A stretch of 64,000 bases of DNA from contig JAZAYU010000013.1 in NCBI GenBank assembly GCA_038501625.1, positions 9,424,001 through 9,488,000 on the forward strand, given 5' to 3'. Below, one piece after another: positions 11,884 through 22,643 of the stretch (position 1 is its first letter; each line of letters opens with the position of its first letter). The notes beneath the pieces were generated by a model. The model searched no databases and was not told the DNA's origin. It saw only the letters and a list, made by a program, of their open reading frames with translations. Source of the DNA: Corbicula japonica. Taxonomy: Eukaryota; Mollusca; Bivalvia; Venerida; Cyrenidae. A program made the translations under genes and the position numbers.

Positions 11884-12505
11884 AATGTTGAGAATACTAT
11901 GTACCATAAGAAAGTCAACAGAAATATACCAAGTAATTCAGAAAATTACAGTAAAAACAGGCAAGGGATGCTGAATGGAAACAAAATAGCAATGAAATCA
12001 AAATACTTACAAAAATGTAATTGTAAACAGGAATCTAGACTACAAGTTGAATTGTTTTTCCGAAAAGTATCTCATTTTAGAAGCGAAAAAAAGACCTAAT
12101 ATCAAAGTGAAAAGTCAGATATTACCAGTATGCTATGGACTAAGGAAACTTCAGAACCAAATAAAAAAGATGATGCAGTTGAAAAAAAGTAAACAGAGAA
12201 AACTAAATTTATATCTGGCGAAAATGTCAGTTACCCAACAAATAATATAAAAAAATCAGAAGCTGTTTACTTTTGAATGTATATTATATGATACCTGCCT
12301 ACTGCATACATAAAAATACAAATCTAAAAGAAATTGTTGGTTGGTTGTCATGTAAATATCAATCTGAGAAAGGGCCACATACCGCATTCTAGCTGTGAAC
12401 TTTAAATAAGAGTGCTTCAAAAAGGGGCTATCGGCATTATTATCTTAATTTGGTGTGTAAATTGTGCGAAATTAGTCTGAATAATTGTTAAAATATAGAC
12501 CTGCA
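11884..12505. other. no gene seen
   Basis: Two overlapping lysine-rich frames of 67-76 codons occur here. Their composition follows the A-rich sequence and I see no splice or family signal, so I do not call a gene. Confidence 0.4.
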
Positions 12506-12652
12506 GGGTCTAAGGTTATAAAACTGAGCATGGAAACCAGTCTCAAATCTCAAGCATCTGATTGGCTGAAATGTCGACCAGTCGCCATTTCAGCCAATCA
12601 GATGCTCGAGATTTGAGACTGGTTTCCAATCTCAGCTTTATAACCTCTAGTC
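12506..12652. mobile_element. PAL-A palindromic MITE
   Basis: Near-perfect palindrome. The left arm runs AAGGTTATAAAACTGAGCAT then GAAACCAGTCTCAAATCTCA, the centre is CTGATTGGCTGAAAT, and the right arm is the reverse complement, ending TTTATAACCTC. Transcribed, it would fold into a hairpin with arms of about 70 bases. Confidence 0.95.
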
Positions 12653-12699
12653 CTGATGTAGCTACATCTCCATGCAGAAAACAAAACTGAAAAACGTTA

Positions 12700-12870
12700 A
12701 CCCTTTCCTCTAACATACCCCCTTAGGGTATGGGTGAACTGTGTAGATCCTGATCAGCTGGCGAATACGATTTATACTGTGCTTTTAAATTCATTCGGAT
12801 ATTTCTTTCCAAAATGGGACCAGTGCAGATCCAGATCAGATGCCACAGATGTGCTGGATCTACATATGCA
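12700..12870. mobile_element. GATCC-arm element, degraded
   Basis: It starts TTAACCCTTTCCTC, then has GTGTAGATCCTGATCAGCTG, and later GTGCAGATCCAGATCAGATG and GTGCTGGATCTACA. Full copies of this family are about 235 bases with termini TTAACCCTTTCCTCCATA and TATGGAGGAAAGGGTTAA, and four related arms in alternating orientation. Confidence 0.8.
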
Positions 12871-12942
12871 TAAAAAACCTTTTCCCGAAAATTTACATCA
12901 CGACCAGTGTCAGCAGTCAACCTAGTTTGTAAATCAGTTTGG

Positions 12943-13053
12943 GTCCCAAGATAATAAAACTGAGATTGGAGACCAGTCTCACATCTCAAGCATCAGATTG
13001 GCTGAAACAGTTTGAGACTGGTCTCCTGATTAAGTTCTATTATCTTGTGCCCA
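12943..13053. mobile_element. PAL MITE with central deletion
   Basis: The inverted arms are present (TTGGAGACCAGTCTCACATC and GTTTGAGACTGGTCTCC), but the second half of the centre is missing, leaving about 111 bases. Confidence 0.85.
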
Positions 13054-13120
13054 GGATCTTTCTGTAAATTCTAAAACACTGCTCTGGGTCAGCAGTTGAG
13101 CAATGGTACTCTGCTTTTTT

Positions 13121-13272
13121 CCTGGGTTGAAGGTTATAAAACTGAAATTGGAAACCAGTCTCAAATCTCAAGCATCCGATTGGCTGAAATGGCGACCAGT
13201 CGCCATTTCAGCCAATCCGATGCTTGAGATTTGAGACTGGTTTATATGCTCAGTTTTATAACCTTGGGCACA
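13121..13272. mobile_element. PAL-A palindromic MITE
   Basis: Near-perfect palindrome from CCTGGGTTGAAGGTTATAAA to TTTATAACCTTGGGCACAGG. The centre is GGCGACCAGTCGCC. Confidence 0.95.
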
Positions 13273-13746
13273 GGAAAATTTCTGGGTTTAGTCTGGTATC
13301 AACCTCATTCCCAGCTGGACTTGTATTTCAAAAACTAATGTCTGTAATTGTCCCTAACCTTTAGGCAAAAATGGATTTCATACCACTTTTTTAAAATGTT
13401 TTGTTAACTCCAGGGGAATTTCATATCTTGCTGGGCATACATGAAATTCTGGGGGATTTTACCCCCATCCCCCATCAGGAGAATATGGCATGAATCCTCA
13501 TACATGTAATTATAAAGAACAATGGCAACACAAAAGGTTTTCATGTGGTGTTGCAGTGTTTACCAAAATTCTGATTATTTCCAAGAACCTTCACTCCCTG
13601 TTATTGTAATTTTATGACATATAAATAAGCAAATAAAGCATGGCATGAATGTATTGATATCATGGACAGACAACTATATTATGATAGCTTGAAAGTCTGT
13701 TCCTGTCATGGGTGTTTCACTCACATTTCTCCTTGGGTACAGACAT
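13273..13746. other. no gene seen
   Basis: Non-coding by eye. No array or inverted repeat that I can support. Confidence 0.4.
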
Positions 13747-13955
13747 TGGCCCAAGATCATAAAACTAAATCAGGGTTGGAGGTTATAAAACTGAGTTTGG
13801 AAACCAGTCTCAAATCTCAAGCATCTGATTGGCTGAAATGGCGACCAGTCGCGATTTCAGCCAATGAGATGCTTGAGATTTGAGACTGGTTTCCATGCTC
13901 AGCTTTATAACCTTCAGGCCAGGAGACCAGTCTGAAATCTCAAGCATCTGAGCAT
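13747..13955. mobile_element. PAL-B element split by a PAL-A insertion
   Basis: The type B left end GGCCCAAGATCATAAAACTA occurs at 13749-13768. A full PAL-A follows, and after it the B arm resumes at about 13921 with GGAGACCAGTCTGAAATCTC. This nesting orders the two insertions: B first, then A. Confidence 0.85.
13771..13918. mobile_element. PAL-A palindromic MITE nested in PAL-B
   Basis: Complete palindrome, from GGTTATAAAACTGAGTTTGG to CTCAGCTTTATAACCTTCAG, inside the PAL-B remnant. Confidence 0.95.
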
Positions 13956-15148
13956 CCCCTCAGCATTGACAAAATTTTTATATAGAAGTAAGGATTAGTT
14001 AAAAAATGACAAAGGGCACATATCTCGGCAAAAAATAATCCCAGCAGAAATTCCTGATGATATGCATAACTAGGTTTGGTGACAAACACTCCTGTGATGT
14101 GTCAATGAAATCCCTTAAGCAGTATTGGAGATGTGATGAAAAGATTTAATCAGACTGACATTTAGGACAGACTGACAGATGGTGGAATTCCTATATTCCT
14201 CCATTCGGGGAAATAAAAAAAAATTTAGTTTCTGTTGACCACATTCTCAGTCAATATGCAATGTGAGTTTTGAGGACCATTATTTTTTAAATTGTTTTTA
14301 ATGAGTAGTCACAGACAAAACTCAATCACACAATTTTGGTGCTAGCTTGATCCCTTTTCAGTGATGAAAAAAAGAAAAAGAAAAGGCTGTATGCTTAATC
14401 ATTTTTAAAAACGTCTTTATACATGTGTATTACAACAGTTCATTTCTTCTGGCTTGCCATCTTGTCTGAGGAAGTCTGTCTGCATGACAATGACATCAGT
14501 GATCCAAACTTCCCCTTGATAATTTCTGGAAACAAATACAGTCACTGACTTAATTAAGTCACTTCATTGCCCAATAATAACTATAACAATTCTGTTCAGC
14601 TATATGAATACATTGAATATAAGAAATTAATTTATTAAAATGTGTCAACTGGCTTGTCTATATACAAGACATCTATAGCTTATGCTAGCTAACTACTAGC
14701 GACATAGACATTGTTTTTTTTCCTTCATCTGTCATCTGAGGATGTATTATAAATCATAGAGATTTTATGGAGAACTAAAACAGATCTTTGAACTGTTCTT
14801 CCAAATCTGATGGCATTTCAACAAGAACAAAAACTATATTAACAATTTGACTTTGACAAAATAATATAAGGTAAAGAAATAGGATGCAGAACATGTATTC
14901 ATTTGGGGAAACAGTTGAGCATACATGTCATTGACTTACATAGATGATCAAACTCCAGATTCATCTGAAATGACAAACCCTTTCCAGATCTGCCTTCAAG
15001 GAGGCATTCTCCTGTTTCAAGAAAGCTACATCAGCTTCACATCGGCAGTGGTCAACTGCTGGAAAAGGAATGAAAGAAATTATTTACAATAAAAGACATT
15101 AAACAGAGTGGTGGCAACAAACTTTTAGCAGAAACAATATTGATCTTA
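13956..15148. other. no gene seen
   Basis: About 1.2 kb of AT-rich sequence. I see no exon with a supported reading frame, no array and no terminal repeats. Confidence 0.4.
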
Positions 15149-15297
15149 AGGGCCCAAGATCATAAAACTAAGTTTTGAGATCAGTCACAAATCTCAAGTA
15201 TCTGATTGGCTGAAATGGCGACTGGTCGCCATTTTAGCCAATCAGATGCTTGAGATTTGAGACTGATCTCAAAACTTAGTTTTATCATCTTGGGCAC
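15149..15297. mobile_element. PAL-B palindromic MITE
   Basis: Palindrome from GGGCCCAAGATCATAAAACT to AGTTTTATCATCTTGGGCAC with arms based on AAGTTTTGAGATCAGTC. TTAAG lies on the left and TTTAAG on the right, a possible target duplication. Confidence 0.95.
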
Positions 15298-15772
15298 TTT
15301 AAGATTGCATTTTAGGAAGAGTTGAATCTTAATGCTATAAACCCTTTACTCCCCATATATGATTATTATTGCATTGGTGAACAGTGTATTCCAAGAACAG
15401 CCAGCATATCATTTCCATCTGATTGGAACACACAACTGTTTCATCCCATTTTTTTTTGGTCTAAAAATGGACAAATAGCATGCATATTTTAATATAAACT
15501 TAGAGTCAAAACACATACAACACTAAAGCTGTGAAAAGTATTAACATATTATTATGTGCACATCAAGCAAAGTAGAGTTACAGCATCAATTCACACTGAG
15601 AACTTTCCCTACCTAAGTCAATACTGTCAAGCAGTCCAGTGAGGGTCCGGAGATGCTCAATTATTCATATACATCAAATATTTGGATGAAACCTTGCTTT
15701 AAACTAAAACAGCTTGGCAACAATATTAAATGCAGCTAGAATACCTACAAGCAGTTATCTCATCAGGAACCT
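15298..15772. other. no gene seen
   Basis: AT-rich sequence. A very diverged GATCC-arm fragment may start at about 15346 (CCCTTTACTCCCCATATATG, then TTGGTGAACAGTGTA). Confidence 0.4.
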
Positions 15773-15922
15773 GTGCCCAAGGTTATAAAACTGAGCATGG
15801 AAACCAGTCTCAAATCTCAAGCATCTGATTGGCTGAAATGGCGACCAGTCGCCTTTTCAGCCAATCAGATGCTTGAGATTTGAGACTGGTTTCCAAACTC
15901 AGTTTTATAACCTTCAGCCCAG
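15773..15922. mobile_element. PAL-A palindromic MITE
   Basis: Complete palindrome from GTGCCCAAGGTTATAAAACT to TTATAACCTTCAGCCCAGG. It directly abuts the next PAL-B. Confidence 0.95.
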
Positions 15923-16069
15923 GGCCCAAGATCATAAAACTAAGTTTTGAGATCAGTCTCAAATCTCAAGGATCTGATTAGCTGAAATGGCGACTTGTCG
16001 CCATTTCAGCCAATCAGATGCTTGAGATTTGAGACTGATCTCCAGATTTAGTTTTATGATCTTGGGCAC
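15923..16069. mobile_element. PAL-B palindromic MITE
   Basis: Complete type B palindrome immediately after the PAL-A copy, ending TTTTATGATCTTGGGCAC. Confidence 0.95.
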
Positions 16070-16309
16070 TGGTTCTCAGTTCTCATTATCTTCATCAATT
16101 ACCATTAGGCTTTCCCTCACAACTGAGCCTACAGAAAGATAGCAAATATTTATTGAATGAATCAAAGTTAATGACATTACCAATTTAAAGCAAAGATTTT
16201 TTCAAATAGTTTCATAAAAAATATTTGATGTTCAAAAAATAACACATTAACATGAAAAATATGAAAATATTGCAGGCAGGGTTTGATTAAGCCTGAATCA
16301 TCTTGCAAA

Positions 16310-16487
16310 TACTGTAAAACCCCTCAAAAAGACGCCAAAAAGTTAAGACCACCTCAATAATAAGATCACTATTTAATTGTCACTTTGAACAACTCTGCAC
16401 TACTTTATACCCCTAATTTAAGACCTACTATTTGAATCACTTATGTTGAGTGCCAGAGGGGGTCTGAATGGAGAGGATTTACTGTAG
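16310..16487. mobile_element. MITE with ACTGTAAAACCCCTC ends
   Basis: The left end ACTGTAAAACCCCTC and the reverse complement of the right end (ACAGTAAATCCTCTC) agree at 12 of 15 positions. The element is about 178 bases and non-coding. Confidence 0.7.
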
Positions 16488-16591
16488 TAGATCAGCAAAC
16501 CCATGGTTGGTATCATATGCAAGAGTTGTCCCTCAAAATAAGATCTTTCTATCTTTACCTCAAGCACATGCAACCTACTTCAGTCACATAC

Positions 16592-16724
16592 CTCCAGACT
16601 GAGATCTCTTCTCATCTTCTCCATCTCCCATCTTAACTTGCTATCATTCACTGAGAACCCGGCCAGTGTACTGCTGGTAATCACTGATCCCTGACTTACA
16701 TTAATGAAGAGTGCTGATATGTCC
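16592..16724 (-). CDS. putative internal exon, unrecognised
   Basis: Read on the minus strand, a TTTACAG acceptor precedes 16724 and a GAG|GTATGT donor follows 16592, giving a 133-base exon. The frame is open across it and includes ISALFINVSQGSVITSS and KLRWEMEKMRRDLSLE, the latter a charged, helix-like tail. I do not recognise the family. It lies downstream of, and in the same orientation as, the SRCAP-like fragments, so it could be a later exon of that locus or of another gene. Confidence 0.4.
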
Positions 16725-17278
16725 CTGTAAATAACAAAACTGTTCACAATCATTTTACTTTTCATAGCATCTTCTGTGTTTAATATTGTTTGATTTTGCT
16801 GGGATCAAATTTTTGCAGCAAATGGATAAATAACATTTTTGCATAGGCATAACTTTGAGCAGTTGTTGTTATACTCATAATATCAGATATATATTGGATT
16901 GCTGTTTTCTTGGGTTCATTTCATGCTCTTCCATTGCATGAAATATGCAAAAGGTAATCCCACAAAATATAATGATACCACAGTACTATGCATTATATAT
17001 TTGTGGGCATTAAATGTTGTTGTTTTTTTTACAAACAACTTTTTTCATGCATTCTTAAATTTGTGACTTTTAATTTTCCAAAATCACATTTACATATAAA
17101 TCTATATTTCATGAGCATTTAAAAGTTGTGGATCTATAAAACCATGAAATCTGCAAAAACAATTTTACTCAGTAAATCTTGACCCTACACTCACAATATA
17201 AGGGTTTTACCATGTGTGCCAACAGAACAACAGTCCAACATTTCTCGGTCAAAATTAACCTAATTACTCTAAAGCAAA
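16725..17278. other. no gene seen
   Basis: Intron-like AT-rich sequence with no supported feature. Confidence 0.4.
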
Positions 17279-17323
17279 GAGTGTAGATCCAGATCAGATG
17301 GCACAAATGTGCTAGCTGATTAG
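17279..17323. mobile_element. GATCC-arm element fragment
   Basis: One arm only: GTGTAGATCCAGATCAGATG followed by CACAAATGTGCTAGCTGATT. Confidence 0.75.
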
Positions 17324-17382
17324 GATTTACTGTTCAATACTGTGGAATAACAGGTTAATGCATTAGCAGTTTATGATATACC

Positions 17383-17667
17383 ATAAAATTCCTATTAGTC
17401 GCCCCTGGGAGTGGTACATTTTCCAAAAGGGGAGCGCTTATTAGGATATGTTTATCACTACATCCGATAAAAATCGACTTTTTTGGTATGCCACATTAAT
17501 AATGTTTACAGCACCAGTATATGGCCTCAAATGTGTAATTTGATGGATATTTCATAATACAAATGGATTAACTCTGCAGTACTTGGTAAGTATCGTACAT
17601 TTTTTCCCTATGAAAACACATGGGGGCATTTATTAGGGATGGGGCGTTTAATAGGAATTTTACAGTA
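17383..17667. mobile_element. MITE with TAAAATTCCTATTA ends
   Basis: The left end TAAAATTCCTATTAGTCGCC and the right end GGGGCGTTTAATAGGAATTT are inverted copies. About 285 bases, non-coding. A second internal pair (AGGGGAGCGCTTATTAGGA and GGGGGCATTTATTAGGG) lies just inside. Confidence 0.85.
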
Positions 17668-17841
17668 ATCTATTTCCTTAATATGCTCAATAAAAACGAG
17701 TCTGTTATTGTTATCGGTGCTGAATATTATAAACGAGATGTTTAAATGATAATTTTTGAAATCAACATTTCCTTCATGTTGTTGATAATCTGTTGTGTGA
17801 AATACTGAGCAGTCAATGTAACTACATCTGTAGAGAACTAC

Positions 17842-18019
17842 CTTAAGGGGGACACTCTCATCACTGGTTTCTGGCCCTGGCCATTTGTCATGAAGGCAAG
17901 CTGTACAGATGGGGACCAGTACCAGACTGAATTCCGGCAGACATCTTCACCTGGGTTGCAGAGCTGGAAACCAGGGTCTTCAGACTGGAACTTGCCATTG
18001 TATCAACAGGAGACATTCA
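17842..18019 (-). pseudogene. S/T-rich exon-like fragment, possibly SRCAP-like
   Basis: On the minus strand a GTTTCAG acceptor precedes 18019 and an AAG|GTAGTT donor follows 17842. One frame reads VDTMASSSLKTLVSSS and on to HLYSLPS before a stop, and a shifted frame then reads LHDKWPGPETSDESVPLK to the donor. The Ser/Thr-rich composition suits the long linker of SRCAP-type proteins, and it lies in the right order, but there is no diagnostic motif. The frame change suggests decay. Confidence 0.3.
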
Positions 18020-18062
18020 CTGAAACGATTTAAGAGATAGTTGTGATAATTATTTTTTAAGA

Positions 18063-18706
18063 TACTGTATAAGTACTAATATTGGCGGGGGTTTAATTTT
18101 GGCGATATTGGCGGTCAGGGTCAGTTGCGCCAATATAAAACACCGCCAATAAAAATCCTGTCAATTTAAAACACCGCCAATATAATACTTATATGGAAGG
18201 CATATAACTATGATACAATATTACATAGTTTGTCGCAGCTTCCTCCTATGATGAAGATTGTTGCATGTTTGTAAATTATGTATATTCTTTGAAACATGAA
18301 TAATACTTAAAGAACACGAAACAAGAGTACTTGAATGTGTAATTTATTTTCTTTAGAAATAGCCAGAAGGATTGTTATTTTGCGCTTGTCGTCCATTCAT
18401 TTCAGCGGCACTTGTTTTGAACTTGAAAACTTAAAATGCGTCAACAAAAGGAATATAATTGTAATATCAAACAAAGCAATCAAGTACTGTGTTAGGTAGC
18501 TGCGATAATGTTTTCACACTTAAAATTTAACAATAGAATAACTGCAAAGTTTACATTTCTCTTCCATTGTCCAATATCTGCCATTTTACATCAAGAGTTT
18601 TATTTTGGCGGTCTGGCTTGTTAGCGCCAATATATAACCCCGCCAATATAAAACACTTTAAAATACGCCAAAATTTGACACCGCCAATATTAAGCGCTAT
18701 ACAGTA
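18063..18706. mobile_element. 644-base TIR element with GGCGG-rich ends
   Basis: The left end TACTGTATAAGTACTAATAT and the right end (reverse complement TACTGTATAGCGCTTAATAT) are inverted repeats followed by TGGCGG. Subterminal repeats of GCCAATATAAAACACCGCC occur at both ends. An inverted partial copy lies at 39605-40196. No transposase frame. Confidence 0.88.
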
Positions 18707-19160
18707 AATTGTAACGGTCAAGGGATTCTGCATGCAATTTCTTATTTTCATGCTTCTAACATTATTCAATTTGTATTTTTGGTTGCTTGAGTTTATAAGA
18801 CCTATGAACAAAATTAAATTAAAACCCCTATTTCAGCTATCATCCAAGGTCTGTGCATGAACTATCAAACTTCTATGTTGCCGGTATTGAATGTACAGTA
18901 AGAATCAAGTGCTGCACTATTACAACTTCAGACATTTCCCTTTGAGGACCTTGATCTGAGGGAATGTAAAATACTTCACCAGTGATTAAGCCTCATTTAT
19001 TGACAAATGAATGTTGGCCGTTTTACCTAACTGTTAATGACTCTTATCCTTTGTTGTGACAAAGTATGTCTACAGACTTGCATCACCTTTTAAGATTTTC
19101 ATGTTTTACAGTGGGAGAATGGTACAAGATTGAATTAAATGACCTATACATGAAGATAAT
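18707..19160. other. no gene seen
   Basis: Intron-like sequence with no supported feature. Confidence 0.4.
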
Positions 19161-19167
19161 GACTGTA

Positions 19168-19256
19168 TTTACCCAGTGCAGATGTTGTAACAACACTTGA
19201 TGTGGCCAACGTTTATGAGGCTGAGCTCTAAACAATCTGTTTAAATCCTGAAATAG
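19168..19256 (-). pseudogene. S/T-rich exon-like fragment
   Basis: On the minus strand an ATTTCAG acceptor near 19256 is followed by a frame containing TLATSSVVTTSAL and ending near a GTAAATAC donor (19168). Two stops occur upstream in that frame. It could be a decayed exon of the SRCAP-like locus. The call is weak. Confidence 0.2.
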
Positions 19257-19680
19257 TTGAACTTGTTGAAATAGGAGAACTTGTTGTATAAAAATTCTCA
19301 AAATTTTCAGATAATTGATTTTCAGAGTGAATACCTAAGCACATCAGAAAAGCGACTTTCAACATAATGAAATATGTCTGCCCATCACATGTATTATTAT
19401 CTGAATAGAAAATGGATGTTTGTTAAAAATATGGTGCTGGTGGATTTTCATTTTTACTGACCAAATGCCAAGCATTTTCCGGTTTCTCCTTTCAGCTAGT
19501 GTACTGCTTTTACACTGCAAAACACATATCAGAGCATTGGACAAGTCTCCAACTAACTGGGTAACTGCATTATGCTGCAATTGACAATTAATAAGCAATA
19601 CTGGACTACCAGTGGCATTTTAATTTGATGGTATGAATGGTTGAAGTGCTATCCAACATGGAAGGAATTAATAGAATTAC

Positions 19681-19796
19681 CAAGAAGGTCGGCAATTGAC
19701 TAGAAGGTACTACAAGCCTGGTGCCTTGTTCTGTATGTTGGATCTGTATTGTTATGGGCTGACTACTGGGTGCCTGCATACCAGCTCTGGAAACAC
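19681..19796 (-). CDS. SRCAP-like linker exon (putative)
   Basis: On the minus strand a GATGGCAG acceptor precedes 19796 and a TTCTTG|GTAATT donor follows 19681. The 116-base exon is open and reads MQAPSSQPITIQIQHTEQGT then RLVVPSSQLPTF. A Q-H-T-x-Q-G-x-R-L-x-V-P-x-x-Q-L pattern like this occurs in the linker between the two ATPase lobes of SRCAP/Domino proteins, as I recall the family. Its position downstream of the lobe 1 and lobe 2 fragments on the same strand fits. As neighbouring exons are broken, it is probably part of the same pseudogene. Confidence 0.45.
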
Positions 19797-20103
19797 CTGC
19801 CATCAATTATCAAGACATCAGTTAAGATATGGTTGTTTAGGTAAAAGTAATTTTCAACTAACAAGAACTGCACACTGCAATGCTATAAATTCACAGATAA
19901 TCCTTGCTAAAATGAAGTGACAACTATGTAATACACCTCTTTTACCCATTAAATGCCTTTTAATAGTTGTGTTTTGCAGAAAAACTCTCGTAAAATTGGA
20001 ATATCTTCACTTCCCTGAAAAGAACTTTATTTTTGATACACCAGGCTTTGATCTTTTAAATACAAGCAATGACTTATTAACAGGTGTTGTAGATTTTACA
20101 CCA

Positions 20104-20345
20104 GTGGCCTAGGTAGTTTAGTTGGTAGAATGATCACACGGTAAGCCTGAGGTCCAAGGTTTGAATCCTGGTCAAGGCTACACTTTCCAACCCAAATATG
20201 CCACACTGGCACTGTTGACAGTGCGATTACCCTTGGATGTGGCTGGGGTATTCGGTCTGAACATAGGCAGAAGTTAGCAGACATTTCCAAGTAAGTTGGA
20301 AATGTATTATATAAGTTTGGAGGAATTGTAGTAGATTTCATACAG
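20104..20345 (+). mobile_element. tRNA-derived SINE
   Basis: A tRNA-like head has A-box-like TAGTTTAGTTGGTAGAAT and B-box-like GGTTTGAATCC, followed by a non-tRNA body. The minus-strand open frame containing DSNLGP is the usual translation of such a head and not a gene. Confidence 0.75.
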
Positions 20346-20460
20346 GGCCTCGGTAGCTCAATTAGTAGAGCATAAGCACGGTGAGCCCAAGGTTTGATGT
20401 TCCAATCCTGGTCTATGCTACTCTTTCCAACCCAAATCTGTCACACAGGATATTTTCTGA
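20346..20460 (+). mobile_element. second tRNA-derived SINE, tandem and truncated
   Basis: GGCCTCGGTAGCTCAATTAG and TAGAGCATAAGCACGGTGAG form the A-box arm. The B-box (GGTTTGATGTTCCAATCCTG) contains a small insertion. The body matches the first copy (TTTCCAACCCAAAT) and then stops. Confidence 0.7.
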
Positions 20461-20649
20461 TATTCAATTTATAATTAAATAAAATGGGTAGTTGAAAATC
20501 AATTGGATTTTTTTACATAATCAATCTGACCGATAATATTAGTTCAGGTCATTCATTTTGTATTGAAAGTCCTCTCCAGGAAATTTTCTTCCCCGACTGG
20601 AAAAAAATACTCAAATTTGATGGGGGAATAGGATAAATTCTCTCAAAGT

Positions 20650-21290
20650 CTTAATTAAGTTTTACGTCAATGTTACTTTTGAATGGGCATAACTCAAAAA
20701 AATGAAGCAAGAGTTATAATTCTTGTTGTCCTCGATGACCATGTTTATGCTGATGATATCGGAGTATTAAATGAATAGGGCTATTATTTTCAAAGTTATA
20801 TGCAACATTTAATTTTATGTTAAAGTTGCATTTGAAAGGGACATAACTCAAAACTAGTCAAAGAGGAGTTATCATTTTGTTGTAACTGATGTTGTTCATA
20901 AAGATACTGCAAGTTTTAAGTGAAAATTACAAGTACTTTAAAATTATAGGCAGCATTAAGTTTCATGTTCAAGTTGCATGTAAAAGGGGCAAAACTCAAA
21001 AGATAGTAAAACAAGAGTTATCATTCTTGTTGTAACTGATGTTGTTGTTCATGAAGATGATAAATTCCAAGTATTAAGTGATTAGGACATGTTCTTTCAA
21101 AGCTAAAGTCAACATTAAGTTTCATGTTAAAGTTGCATTTGAAAGGGGCATAACTCAAAAGATATTGAAACAGGAGTTATCATTCTTGTTGTCACAGATG
21201 GTGTTGTTTATGCTGATGATATATTCCAAGTATGAAGTGAAAAAGGCCTGAATGCAGTCTAATGATAAAGACAACCAAGTAAAATTCTCA
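20650..21290. repeat. ~159-base core tandem repeats (pearl-like), about four units
   Basis: Each unit contains AAAGTTGCATTTGAAAGGGG, then CATAACTCAAA, GAGTTAT, CTTGTTGT and GATGATATATTCCAAGTAT. The same core occurs at 48140-49370 and 52600-53610. Neither the 5-prime nor the GGTGACACAAAAA terminus is present here, so this is a fragment. Confidence 0.85.
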
Positions 21291-21324
21291 GTCCTACTAG
21301 TGTGGAAAACTTCCATTAAACTAT

Positions 21325-21690
21325 ATATGTACCCTTTTTGGCATGGGTGAACAGTGTAGATCCAGATCAGTCAATTCATTCATGCCATCTGATCAGGATC
21401 TGCACTGTTTGCTTATTTACTTATTTTTATTATATCTCACCAAAAAATAAAGATCCTGATCCAGATGTTCCTGCTGATCTGGCTCCAAGGTTATAAAGCT
21501 GAGATTGGAAACCAGTCTCAAATCTCAAGCATCTGATTGGCTGAAATGGCGACTGGTCCCCATTTCAGCCAATCAGATGCTTGAGATTTGAGACTGGTTT
21601 CCATGCTCAGTTTTATAACCTTAGGTACTTGATATACACTAGTCACACACCCATAACAAAGCATATATATGGAGGAAAGGGATAAATCTC
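21325..21690. mobile_element. GATCC-arm element containing a PAL-A insertion
   Basis: The arms GTGTAGATCCAGATCAGTC, CTGATCAGGATCTGCACTG and AGATCCTGATCCAGATG precede the PAL copy at 21483. The right end ATATATGGAGGAAAGGG follows it. Confidence 0.8.
21483..21626. mobile_element. PAL-A palindromic MITE
   Basis: Complete palindrome from CTCCAAGGTTATAAAGCTGA to TCAGTTTTATAACCTTAGG. It is nested in a GATCC-arm element. Confidence 0.95.
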
Positions 21691-21928
21691 TCCTCACATT
21701 AGACTTGAAGAAGAAGACCCAGGTGATGTGCCCCTTTATCTTCAGTCTGTTATAATAAATTTTGTAAACACTACCCTATCAACAGCGAATGAACAGATTT
21801 ATACCTGAAGAAAAGCCTAGTCCATCACATCAATTTGATGTCAAGTTACTAATTATTAAATCAGTATTCCATTCTCTAGGAAAGCAACATAAGATTTTTC
21901 ACTCTCCAGTATCAAACACATGCATTAC

Positions 21929-22133
21929 CTGCACTGCTGCTGACACACATTGAATGGAACTAGGTTTCAGTTTGCCAGCTGGAGGCCGAGGTGGAGAACT
22001 CTGTTGAACCTCAATTTCCTCTATGAACCGACGATGGGTCTGTAACTTGCGTGCTTTGAGAGCTACCGGTACAAAATGCTGGCAAGTCATGTCCCATTTC
22101 TGCTAAACCTGGGTAATGCTGTAGATTTATGCC
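21929..22133 (-). pseudogene. SRCAP: SRCAP-like exon after helicase lobe 2, frameshifted
   Basis: The minus-strand acceptor TATCCTTGCAG precedes 22133 and the donor GTGCAG|GTAATG follows 21929, giving 205 bases. The first part reads HYPGLAEMGHDLPAF. A one-base shift after TTTT leads into KLQTHRRFIEEIEVQQSSPP and PRPPAGKLKP in the next frame. LPAF and then RKLQTxRRxIEEI are recognisable in SRCAP/Domino homologues, which exchange H2A for H2A.Z-type histones in chromatin. The shift cannot be read through by one frame, so this exon is broken unless the assembly has an indel error in the T run. Confidence 0.7.
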
Positions 22134-22463
22134 CTGCAAGGATAATTATGATTAATTTCTAAAATTCATTAGTTACCAGAAATGCAAATGAACATGTAAG
22201 TAAATTGAAACTAACCATTTGGTATTGTTTAGGAAATTCTGAACATCCTTTAAAATTAGTTAAAATCTTGTTATGATTTAAGAATAATTTTTACACAACT
22301 GACGTTAAACTACATAATACAAAGATGAATTTAAGTAATTCAACAGGGTCAAAACTTATTTCCTTAATCTCAAACATCTCAAACCCCTTCTCTTAGCATT
22401 GCTAAGAAGTTCAGCATCATATTTAAACAAAGGTTACCACCTAACCTCATTCCTAGCACTTAC

Positions 22464-22643
22464 ATTAAAGGGATCATACTGTAGCACTTTAAGGACTAGA
22501 GAAGCTGTATGAAACACTATTCCTTCCATCTGGAATGGTGAGATGATTGGTCGAGGGTCAAACAGACTCAGATGACTTTACGTAACTCCATCAGAATATT
22601 GATCACACTCATGAAGTGTCCTGTAGCCAGAGTCTCTTTAGTT
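22464..22643 (-). pseudogene. SRCAP: SRCAP-like exon of the RKVCNHP block, frameshifted
   Basis: The acceptor TTTTCAG precedes 22643 and the donor TTTAAT|GTAAGT follows 22464. Reading gives TKETLATGHFMSVINILMEL then RKV. The next codons should encode the Cys-Asn-His-Pro-Asn block that is nearly invariant in SNF2 ATPases of this subfamily, but the frame hits TGA. In another frame HLSLFDPRPIISPFQ and FHTASLVLKVLQ continue. About 7 bases covering Cys-Asn appear to be missing. This damages a signature motif and not only a linker. Length is otherwise close to the family, and flanking splice sites look good, so the gene was probably lost recently. Confidence 0.82.

Noticed and set aside
11869..12250. 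Two lysine-rich frames (76 and 67 codons)
   Set aside because: Composition follows A-rich sequence. No splice sites, no family resemblance, and the start overlaps a PAL-B end.
20096..20341. 81-codon minus-strand frame with DSNLGP
   Set aside because: It is the reverse translation of a tRNA-derived SINE head.
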